Under the pieces are notes generated by a model. It did not search any database and had not been told where the DNA came from. It worked only from the letters and a program-made list of their open reading frames with translations. From CBFFRJ01 sp965644225 (GTDB lineage: Bacteria; Pseudomonadota; Gammaproteobacteria; Enterobacterales; Enterobacteriaceae), in contig NZ_CBFFRJ010000157.1 in NCBI RefSeq assembly GCF_965644225.1, positions 1 through 11,205 of the forward strand: 11,205 nucleotides of DNA, in the 5' to 3' direction. A program made the translations under genes and the position numbers. This document shows positions 5,685-11,205 of the stretch, in pieces. How positions within the stretch are numbered: position 1 is the stretch's first letter; every line of letters begins with the position of its first letter.

Positions 5685-6422
5685 TCAGCTGTTGCTCGGG
5701 TTACTGGCAATAATTTTGGCGACTTTATCCGCCTGAGCGCCCATTTGCATCTGGCGATAGGCGTTTTCCATCAGCGGCAGTGCATCACGCGTTGCAGCGG
5801 TATCCGGGAAGTCACGCAGCATACCTTCAACACGGTTTACGACGGCCACCCAGGCACCGCGTTTGGTGTAGTATTCGGCAACTGAAAACTCATATTTTGC
5901 CAGGCGGTCTTTCAGGAACACAAGACGTTTGGTTGCATCGCTGACGTACTGGCTGCGTGGATAGCCACGAACCAGTTTTGAGAAATCATTAAATGCGTCA
6001 CGCGCATGCTGTGGGTCGCGGTCGCTACGATCCACACCGAAAAAGCCCTGCAATGCACTATCATCCAGCGCCATGTTGGTCAGGCCACGCATGTACATGA
6101 CATAATCGATGTTAGGATGCGTCGGATTCAGGCGAATGAAGCGATCGATAGCGGCCTGAGCCAGCGGCAAATCGGCATTTTTGTAATAGGCGTAAATCAG
6201 ATCCAACTGCACTTGCTGTGAGTAAGGTCCGAATGGATAGCGATTATCCAGTGCTTCTAGTTGCGTTATCGCCGCCTTCCAGTTACCGTCTTGCAGTTTT
6301 TGCTGGGCAGTCGCATAGATTTCATTTGGCGGATTATCGGGCACCACTTCCTTTGAACCGGAGCAACCCGCCAAAGCCAGGCTCAACGTGGCGGCTGCCA
6401 CCAGATATTTCATGCGCGTCAT
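5685..6422 (-). CDS. bamD: Outer membrane assembly lipoprotein BamD
   Basis: BamD (formerly YfiO) is the essential lipoprotein partner of BamA in the Bam complex, which folds beta-barrel proteins into the outer membrane. It faces the periplasm from the inner leaflet. The signal peptide (MTRMKYLVAAATLSLALAGC) ends in the lipobox LAGC with the lipidated Cys20; Ser21 rather than Asp agrees with outer-membrane sorting. The mature part is five TPR-type repeats, including NRYPFGPYSQQ, AIDRFIRLNPTHPN and FSKLVRGYPRSQY. The 245 residues equal the E. coli length and the sequence is nearly identical. A GAGGAA lies about 12 bases before the ATG; Met4 is a less likely start. It is transcribed divergently from rluD. 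E. coli bamD belongs to the sigma-E regulon, but I could not find a convincing sigma-E promoter here. Confidence 0.98.
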   Translation of the reverse strand: MTRMKYLVAAATLSLALAGCSGSKEVVPDNPPNEIYATAQQKLQDGNWKAAITQLEALDNRYPFGPYSQQVQLDLIYAYYKNADLPLAQAAIDRFIRLNPTHPNIDYVMYMRGLTNMALDDSALQGFFGVDRSDRDPQHARDAFNDFSKLVRGYPRSQYVSDATKRLVFLKDRLAKYEFSVAEYYTKRGAWVAVVNRVEGMLRDFPDTAATRDALPLMENAYRQMQMGAQADKVAKIIASNPSNS

Positions 6423-6485
6423 GACGTTTAGACTTTCCTCAAATGTTTATGCGGGAGATTGTCTCTTCCTGCTCCCGACTAAGAC

Positions 6486-6534
6486 CAGCTACAATAGCAC
6501 ACTATATTATACGGCGAAGCCGTAAAACCCAACG
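6486..6534. promoter_or_regulatory. Divergent bamD/rluD promoter region
   Basis: The 130-bp gap between the two divergent genes has an AT-rich core. On the reverse strand TATAAT (6511-6506) is a perfect -10 for bamD, with only weak -35 candidates such as TTGGGT or GTTGGG. On the forward strand TACAAT (6490-6495) or TATATT (6503-6508) could serve rluD. A short hairpin (ACGGC-GAA-GCCGT, 6511-6523) would fall in the rluD leader. Individual starts are not resolved. Confidence 0.45.
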
Positions 6535-6552
6535 TTAACGAAGAAGCTGTAT

Positions 6553-7533
6553 ATGGCACAACGAGTACAACTCACCGCAACGGTGTCCGAAAAACAACTC
6601 GGACAACGGTTAGATCAGGCTTTGGCCGAATTGTTCCCTGATTATTCGCGTTCGCGTATAAAAGAGTGGATCCTTGCCCAAAATGTCCAGGTAAACGGCA
6701 AGGTCTGGGACACACCCAAAGAGAAAGTATTCGGTGGCGAAAGCGTTATTATCGCTGCTGAAATTGAAGAGGAAGTCCGTTTTGAAGCACAGGACATCCC
6801 GCTCAATATTGTTTATGAAGATGACGACATCCTTGTTATCAATAAGCCACGTGACCTGGTGGTGCATCCAGGGGCGGGTAATCCTGACGGCACGGTGCTG
6901 AATGCGCTGCTGCATTACTATCCGCCGATTGTCGATTTACCGCGTGCGGGCATCGTCCATCGTCTTGATAAAGACACCACGGGGCTGATGGTGGTGGCAA
7001 AAACCATTCCGGCGCAGACACGTCTGGTGGAATCGTTGCAGTTGCGTGAAATTACGCGTGAATATGAAGCGGTGGCGATCGGTCATATGACGTCGGGTGG
7101 AACGGTAGAACAACCGATCAGTCGACATCCGACGAAACGCACCCATATGTCAGTGCATCCGATGGGAAAACCGGCCGTGACGCACTATCGCATTATGGAG
7201 CATTTCCGTGTGCATACGCGCCTGCGCTTGCGTCTGGAAACCGGACGTACTCACCAGATCCGCGTGCATATGGCGTACATCACGCATCCGCTGGTGGGCG
7301 ATCAGCTGTACGGCGGTCGTCCGCGTCCACCAAAAGGTGCTTCTGAAGAGTTTATTACCGCACTGCGCAAATTTGACCGGCAGGCGCTGCATGCAACCAT
7401 GCTCCGACTCTATCACCCGATTACGGGCATTGAGATGGAATGGCATGCGCCGATCCCTCAGGATATGGTGGACCTTATTGAAGCCATGCGTGCCGATTTT
7501 GAAACTCATAAGGACGATGTGGCCTGGCTATGA
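6553..7533 (+). CDS. rluD: 23S rRNA pseudouridine synthase D
   Basis: RluD makes pseudouridine at positions 1911, 1915 and 1917 in helix 69 of 23S rRNA, at the subunit interface, and supports 50S maturation. The 326 residues match E. coli RluD in length and sequence. An S4 RNA-binding domain covers about residues 18-80 (LDQALAELFPDYSRSRIKEW). The RluA-family catalytic domain holds the motif HRLDKDTTGL with the catalytic Asp139, and later LETGRTHQIRVH and HPLVGD. The start has only a weak upstream GAAG. Its stop overlaps pgeF by ATGA, so the two genes form a translationally coupled pair. RluA and RluC paralogues differ in length and the S4 domain. Confidence 0.97.
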   Translation: MAQRVQLTATVSEKQLGQRLDQALAELFPDYSRSRIKEWILAQNVQVNGKVWDTPKEKVFGGESVIIAAEIEEEVRFEAQDIPLNIVYEDDDILVINKPRDLVVHPGAGNPDGTVLNALLHYYPPIVDLPRAGIVHRLDKDTTGLMVVAKTIPAQTRLVESLQLREITREYEAVAIGHMTSGGTVEQPISRHPTKRTHMSVHPMGKPAVTHYRIMEHFRVHTRLRLRLETGRTHQIRVHMAYITHPLVGDQLYGGRPRPPKGASEEFITALRKFDRQALHATMLRLYHPITGIEMEWHAPIPQDMVDLIEAMRADFETHKDDVAWL

Positions 7534-8261
7534 CCAACCTGATTATCCCCGAATGGCCGCTTCCTGCGGGAGTGGCGGCATGCAGTTCTACACGCCAGGG
7601 CGGTGTAAGCCTGCCGCCCTGGGATTCGCTGAACCTGGGCGCACATTGCGGTGATAATCTGGACCACGTTGAAGAAAACCGCAAACGTCTGTTTGCCGCA
7701 GGTGGGTTGCCAACAAAGCCAGTCTGGCTTGAGCAGGTTCATGGAAAAGAGGTACTGCCGCTCACCGATGGCCCTTATGCCAGCAAACGTGCGGATGCAT
7801 CGTACAGTAATACGCCTGGTATGGTGTGTGCGGTAATGACTGCGGACTGCTTACCGGTGCTCTTTTGCAACCGGGCAGGCACTGAAGTGGCGGCAGCGCA
7901 TGCTGGCTGGCGTGGTTTATGCGCAGGCGTGCTTGAAGAAACGGTCGCCTGTTTTGCCGATCGGCCGGAAAATATTCTCGCGTGGCTCGGGCCAGCCATT
8001 GGTCCGGATGCATTTGAAGTTGGCGCTGAAGTGCGTGACGCGTTTATGGCCGAGGATGTCGCTGCCGATAGCGCATTCAGGCCTGCGGGCGGCAAGTACT
8101 ACGCAGATATTTACGCACTTGCTCGCCAGCGTCTGGCACGGGCAGGGGTCACCCAGGTTTTCGGCGGCGACCGTTGTACCTTCACGCAAACGCATGATTT
8201 CTTCTCGTATCGTCGCGACAAGACGACAGGTCGTATGGCAAGTTTTATTTGGCTGATATAA
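7530..8261 (+). CDS. pgeF: Peptidoglycan editing factor PgeF (YfiH, DUF152 family)
   Basis: PgeF is a cytoplasmic copper/zinc-binding protein of the multi-copper polyphenol oxidoreductase (laccase-like, DUF152) family. In E. coli it removes wrongly made UDP-MurNAc-L-Ser so that Ser does not replace Ala in peptidoglycan. Homologues also show purine nucleoside phosphorylase or adenosine deaminase activity, so older names differ. The 243 residues match YfiH. The metal ligands His71 (EQVHGK), Cys107 (TADCLPV) and His124 (AAHAGWRG) are all present. The C-terminus has FFSYRRDKTTGRMASFIWL. Its ATG overlaps the rluD TGA in ATGA; the nearest AAGGA is 15 bases upstream, so coupled re-initiation is likely. 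No terminator is obvious before the clpB promoter, so some transcription may continue into clpB. Confidence 0.95.
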   Translation: MTNLIIPEWPLPAGVAACSSTRQGGVSLPPWDSLNLGAHCGDNLDHVEENRKRLFAAGGLPTKPVWLEQVHGKEVLPLTDGPYASKRADASYSNTPGMVCAVMTADCLPVLFCNRAGTEVAAAHAGWRGLCAGVLEETVACFADRPENILAWLGPAIGPDAFEVGAEVRDAFMAEDVAADSAFRPAGGKYYADIYALARQRLARAGVTQVFGGDRCTFTQTHDFFSYRRDKTTGRMASFIWLI

Positions 8262-8323
8262 CCTAACGAATCAAGACGATCCGGTACGTGTAACTTTCTT
8301 TTCGTATAATTCAGGTCATTCAC

Positions 8324-8352
8324 CTTGAATAATTGAGGGATGACCTCATTTA
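8324..8352 (+). promoter_or_regulatory. clpB heat-shock (sigma-32) promoter
   Basis: CTTGAAT (8324-8330) matches the sigma-32 -35 (CTTGAAA). After 13 bases CCTCATTT (8344-8351) matches the -10 (CCCCATnT). Transcription should start near 8359. Heat or unfolded protein would induce clpB. A TATAAT at 8305-8310 might be the -10 of a second, weak sigma-70 promoter, but no good -35 goes with it. An inverted repeat AGGTCAT/ATGACCT (8313-8319, 8340-8346) surrounds the -35. Confidence 0.85.
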
Positions 8353-8391
8353 ATCTCCAGTAGCAAATTTGACCTGTTATAGGGGGGAGTT

Positions 8392-10965
8392 ATGCGTCTG
8401 GATCGTCTTACCAATAAATTCCAGCTTGCTCTTGCCGATGCCCAGTCGCTCGCACTTGGGCACGACAACCAATTCATCGAACCACTTCATTTAATGAGCG
8501 CCTTGCTGAATCAGGAAGGGGGATCGATACGTCCTTTATTAACGTCTGCTGGCATTAATGCTGGTCAGTTGCGTACGGCTATCGATCAGGCCCTGAGCCG
8601 TTTGCCGCAGGTGGAAGGTACCGGTGGTGACGTTCAGCCGTCGCAGGAGCTGGTGCGTGTGCTTAATCTTTGCGACAAGTTGGCGCAAAAACGTGGTGAC
8701 AACTTTATTTCGTCGGAACTTTTTGTTCTGGCGGCGCTTGAGTCGCGCGGAACGCTGACTGACCTGCTGAAAGCTGCGGGCGTCACTACCGCAAATCTTA
8801 CTCAGGCGATTGATCAGATGCGTGGAGGTGAAAACGTGAACGATCAAGGGGCCGAAGATCAACGTCAGGCCTTGAAAAAATATACTGTCGATCTGACCGA
8901 GCGTGCCGAACAGGGCAAGCTTGATCCGGTGATTGGCCGTGATGAAGAGATCCGCCGTACTATTCAGGTATTGCAGCGCCGCACTAAAAATAACCCGGTA
9001 CTGATTGGCGAGCCAGGGGTGGGTAAAACCGCCATCGTCGAAGGCCTTGCTCAGCGTATTGTTAACGGTGAAGTTCCTGAGGGACTGAAAGGTCGTCGGG
9101 TATTGTCACTGGATATGGGTTCGCTGGTGGCGGGGGCGAAATACCGTGGTGAGTTCGAAGAGCGCCTGAAAGGCGTGTTGAACGATCTCGCTAAACAGGA
9201 AGGTAATGTCATTCTGTTTATCGATGAATTGCACACCATGGTCGGCGCAGGGAAAGCGGATGGCGCAATGGATGCCGGCAATATGTTGAAACCGGCGCTG
9301 GCGCGTGGCGAACTGCACTGTGTGGGGGCCACGACGCTGGATGAGTATCGCCAGTACATCGAGAAGGATGCTGCTCTGGAGCGTCGTTTCCAGAAAGTAT
9401 TTGTCGCAGAACCGAGCGTGGAAGATACCATTGCAATCTTGCGTGGTCTGAAGGAACGCTATGAGTTGCATCACCATGTGCAGATAACTGACCCGGCGAT
9501 TGTCGCTGCGGCAACTTTATCGCATCGCTATATTGCCGACAGGCAACTGCCGGATAAAGCCATCGATCTTATTGATGAAGCGGCATCCAGCATCCGTATG
9601 CAGATTGACTCGAAGCCGGAAGAACTGGACAGACTTGATCGCCGTATTATCCAGCTCAAGCTGGAACAGCAGGCTTTGCTGAAAGAATCTGATGACGCCA
9701 GTAAAAAGCGTCTTGATATGCTGAATGACGAACTTTCTGATAAAGAGCGCCAGTACTCGACGTTAGAAGAAGAGTGGAAAGCGGAAAAGGCATCCCTGTC
9801 TGGTACTCAGACCATTAAAGCTGAGCTTGAGCAGGCGAAAATTGCCATTGAGCAGGCGCGGCGGGTGGGCGACCTTGCCCGGATGTCGGAGTTGCAGTAC
9901 GGCAAAATACCAGAACTGGAAAAACAGCTGGAAATAGCCACGCAGTCTGAAGGCAAAACCATGCGCCTGCTGCGTAATAAAGTGACTGATGCGGAAATTG
10001 CGGAAGTGCTGGCTCGCTGGACGGGGATACCCGTCGCCCGGATGATGGAAGGCGAGCGAGAAAAACTGTTGCGGATGGAACAAGATCTCCATCATCGCGT
10101 CATTGGCCAGGATGAAGCGGTCGAAGCGGTTTCGAATGCCATTCGTCGTAGCCGGGCCGGGTTATCGGATCCTAACCGTCCGATTGGTTCGTTCCTGTTC
10201 CTTGGGCCTACCGGGGTCGGTAAAACCGAGCTGTGTAAGTCTCTGGCGAACTTTATGTTTGATAGTGATGATGCGATGGTGCGTATCGATATGTCTGAGT
10301 TTATGGAGAAGCACTCTGTTTCCAGACTGGTTGGCGCGCCTCCGGGATATGTGGGTTATGAAGAAGGCGGCTATTTAACGGAAGCGGTTCGTCGTCGTCC
10401 TTATTCTGTCATTCTGCTGGATGAAGTAGAGAAAGCGCATCCTGATGTGTTCAACATTCTGTTGCAGGTGTTGGATGATGGGCGCCTGACCGATGGACAG
10501 GGAAGAACAGTCGATTTTCGTAACACGGTTGTCATCATGACTTCGAACCTGGGTTCCGACTTGATTCAGGAACGTTTCGGCGAGCTTGACTATAGCCACA
10601 TGAAAGATTTGGTGCTGGGTGTTGTGAGCCACAGTTTCCGCCCGGAATTTATCAACCGTATTGATGAAGTGGTGGTGTTCCATCCTCTGGGTGAGAAACA
10701 CATTGCTTCTATTGCGCAGATCCAACTGCAGCGGTTGTACAAACGCCTGGAAGAACGTGGCTATGAGGTTCACATTTCTGATGATGCACTGAAACTGTTA
10801 AGCGAGAATGGTTACGACCCGGTATATGGTGCGCGGCCACTTAAACGTGCGATTCAGCAACAGATTGAGAACCCTCTGGCACAACAAATTCTTTCCGGAG
10901 AGTTGATTCCAGGAAAAAGTGTGCTGCTTGAAGTCAACGATGGCCGAATAGTGGCAGTGCAGTAA
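8392..10965 (+). CDS. clpB: Protein disaggregase ClpB
   Basis: ClpB is the cytoplasmic AAA+ hexamer (Hsp100) that pulls proteins out of aggregates together with DnaK, DnaJ and GrpE. The 857 residues equal E. coli ClpB. In order: N-domain (about 1-145), first AAA+ module with Walker A GEPGVGKT (206-213, Lys212), pore Tyr251 in GAKYRGEFEER, Walker B VILFIDELHT, and the LERRF arginine finger. A coiled-coil M-domain follows (about 410-525). The second AAA+ module has Walker A GPTGVGKT, Walker B VILLDEVEKAH and sensor/arginine FRPEFINRIDE. There is no ClpP-docking IGF loop, which separates it from ClpA. GGGGGGAG just before the ATG is a strong ribosome site. Sigma-32 control and a second internal start are visible. 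Confidence 0.99.
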   Translation: MRLDRLTNKFQLALADAQSLALGHDNQFIEPLHLMSALLNQEGGSIRPLLTSAGINAGQLRTAIDQALSRLPQVEGTGGDVQPSQELVRVLNLCDKLAQKRGDNFISSELFVLAALESRGTLTDLLKAAGVTTANLTQAIDQMRGGENVNDQGAEDQRQALKKYTVDLTERAEQGKLDPVIGRDEEIRRTIQVLQRRTKNNPVLIGEPGVGKTAIVEGLAQRIVNGEVPEGLKGRRVLSLDMGSLVAGAKYRGEFEERLKGVLNDLAKQEGNVILFIDELHTMVGAGKADGAMDAGNMLKPALARGELHCVGATTLDEYRQYIEKDAALERRFQKVFVAEPSVEDTIAILRGLKERYELHHHVQITDPAIVAAATLSHRYIADRQLPDKAIDLIDEAASSIRMQIDSKPEELDRLDRRIIQLKLEQQALLKESDDASKKRLDMLNDELSDKERQYSTLEEEWKAEKASLSGTQTIKAELEQAKIAIEQARRVGDLARMSELQYGKIPELEKQLEIATQSEGKTMRLLRNKVTDAEIAEVLARWTGIPVARMMEGEREKLLRMEQDLHHRVIGQDEAVEAVSNAIRRSRAGLSDPNRPIGSFLFLGPTGVGKTELCKSLANFMFDSDDAMVRIDMSEFMEKHSVSRLVGAPPGYVGYEEGGYLTEAVRRRPYSVILLDEVEKAHPDVFNILLQVLDDGRLTDGQGRTVDFRNTVVIMTSNLGSDLIQERFGELDYSHMKDLVLGVVSHSFRPEFINRIDEVVVFHPLGEKHIASIAQIQLQRLYKRLEERGYEVHISDDALKLLSENGYDPVYGARPLKRAIQQQIENPLAQQILSGELIPGKSVLLEVNDGRIVAVQ
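8824..8838 (+). promoter_or_regulatory. Internal translation start of short ClpB
   Basis: GGAGG (8824-8828) stands seven bases before a GTG (8836-8838) that is codon 149 of clpB. E. coli makes a shorter ClpB from the same Val149, lacking the N-domain and acting in mixed hexamers. The short form here would have 709 residues and end at 10965. Confidence 0.85.
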
Positions 10966-10978
10966 ATCACAAAACAAC

Positions 10979-11006
10979 AAAAACGGGCCCTGAGGGGCTC
11001 GTTTTT
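10979..11006 (+). terminator. clpB terminator
   Basis: Arms 10979-10990 and 10995-11006 form a 12-bp stem with one G-T pair and a TGAG loop, ending in five T and then GTTT. It begins 14 bases after the clpB stop and separates clpB from the rRNA promoters. Confidence 0.9.
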
Positions 11007-11015
11007 GTTTAAAAA

Positions 11016-11053
11016 CCAGGCAAAAATAGTTGTTCAGTGTATGGTTTGCCTGG
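11016..11053. repeat. Inverted repeat upstream of rRNA P1
   Basis: CCAGGCAAA (11016-11024) and TTTGCCTGG (11045-11053) are perfect 9-base inverted arms 20 bases apart, at about -110 to -73 from the P1 start. The right arm overlaps the Fis site. The spacing, near three helical turns centre to centre, would suit a dimeric or looping protein. Confidence 0.6.
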
Positions 11054-11062
11054 AAAGTGAGC
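11048..11062. promoter_or_regulatory. Fis site I of rRNA P1
   Basis: The 15 bases fit the Fis pattern GNNYRNNWNNYRNNC at every defined position, and the centre (11055) is 71 bases upstream of the predicted P1 start. Fis site I of E. coli rrn P1 promoters is also centred at -71, where Fis contacts RNA polymerase and activates. Pattern and position agree. Confidence 0.75.
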
Positions 11063-11065
11063 GAT

Positions 11066-11089
11066 CGATAAGTTTTTTGCATTTTATAC
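11066..11089 (+). promoter_or_regulatory. UP element of rRNA P1
   Basis: An A/T-rich stretch with a run of six T lies at about -60 to -37, just upstream of the -35. This is where rrn P1 promoters carry the UP element bound by the C-terminal domains of the polymerase alpha subunits. Confidence 0.75.
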
Positions 11090-11126
11090 TTGTCAGCCCG
11101 GAATAAATCCCTATACTGCGCCTCCA
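11090..11126 (+). promoter_or_regulatory. rRNA operon P1 promoter (rrnG-like position)
   Basis: The -35 TTGTCA (11090-11095), a 16-bp spacer and the -10 TATACT (11112-11117) are the classic rrn P1 core. The G/C-rich discriminator GCGCCTC follows and the expected start is A11126. The short-lived open complex set by this discriminator makes P1 sensitive to ppGpp/DksA and to initiating NTP levels. In E. coli the operon next to clpB is rrnG. The 16S gene is not in the window. Confidence 0.92.
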
Positions 11127-11139
11127 CTGACACGGCGGA

Positions 11140-11155
11140 TGTGAATCACTTCACA
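11140..11155. promoter_or_regulatory. Consensus CRP-like palindrome in the rRNA leader
   Basis: TGTGAATCACTTCACA matches TGTGA-N6-TCACA exactly. It covers about +15 to +30 from the P1 start, between P1 and P2. Bound CRP there could hinder P1 or touch P2 from upstream, but the same bases (GTGAA/TTCAC) also form a small RNA hairpin in the leader. No function is proved. Confidence 0.4.
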
Positions 11156-11198
11156 CTAAGTAGCCGGTTCGGTTGAAGAGAAAAGCGAAAATAAGCGC

Positions 11199-11205
11199 TT
11201 GACTC
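11199..11205 (+). promoter_or_regulatory. rRNA operon P2 promoter, -35 only (cut by window end)
   Basis: TTGACT (11199-11204) lies about 75 bases after the P1 start, the usual place of the rrn P2 -35. The -10 and start are beyond the window edge. Confidence 0.7.

Noticed and set aside
6423..6552. Sigma-E promoter for bamD
   Set aside because: Expected from E. coli, but I found no GGAACTT-like -35 at the right distance from the GTCTTA or GTCTAA elements on the reverse strand.
7208..7654. 148-codon forward frame across the rluD/pgeF junction, and similar long shadow frames inside clpB and aroF
   Set aside because: They lie within strongly conserved genes in other frames, lack ribosome sites and show the Arg/Cys/Trp-rich composition of shadow frames.
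1..11205. Mobile element, CRISPR array, toxin-antitoxin or defence system
   Set aside because: No transposase, integrase, repeat-spacer structure, terminal inverted repeats or paired small genes were seen. All long frames are accounted for by housekeeping genes and one SMP-30 gene.

Overview
This window is core chromosome of an enterobacterium (Enterobacteriaceae, in the Escherichia/Citrobacter/Enterobacter/Klebsiella range). Every gene except one is recognisable, nearly residue for residue, as the gene at the E. coli pheA-clpB locus: aroF-tyrA, pheL-pheA, raiA, bamD, rluD-pgeF, clpB, and then the promoters of a ribosomal RNA operon. I do not assign a species. I see no phage, transposon, integron, CRISPR or defence genes.

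Layout. Positions 1-360 hold no gene I can support. Positions 361-2781 are the tyrosine-regulated aroF-tyrA operon, with three TyrR boxes upstream and a strong hairpin terminator. Only 19 bases after that terminator a full-length SMP-30/gluconolactonase-family gene begins (2801-3673). I do not remember it at this place in E. coli, and it is the main departure from that gene order. It runs tail to tail into pheA and the two stop codons overlap in one TTAA. The reverse-strand block 3670-6422 holds pheA with its pheL attenuator, raiA (ribosome hibernation, with a consensus CRP site) and bamD (outer-membrane assembly lipoprotein). From 6553 the forward strand resumes with rluD-pgeF (ATGA overlap) and clpB (sigma-32 promoter, internal start). 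The last 200 bases are rRNA operon control DNA: clpB terminator, Fis site, UP element, P1 promoter, early leader and the -35 of P2. The 16S gene lies beyond the right edge.

The genes fall into two functional sets. AroF, TyrA and PheA control entry to the shikimate pathway and the two branches from chorismate to tyrosine and phenylalanine. They are controlled at transcription (TyrR), by attenuation (pheL) and presumably by feedback inhibition. RaiA, RluD, ClpB and the rRNA promoters concern ribosome making, ribosome storage and protein quality control.

I found no credible undescribed multi-gene system. The points most worth a second look are the SMP-30 insertion with its promoterless-looking, terminator-shielded start and overlapping stops; a consensus CRP palindrome just downstream of the rRNA P1 start; an inverted repeat overlapping a Fis site upstream of that promoter; and an inverted repeat around the clpB heat-shock promoter.
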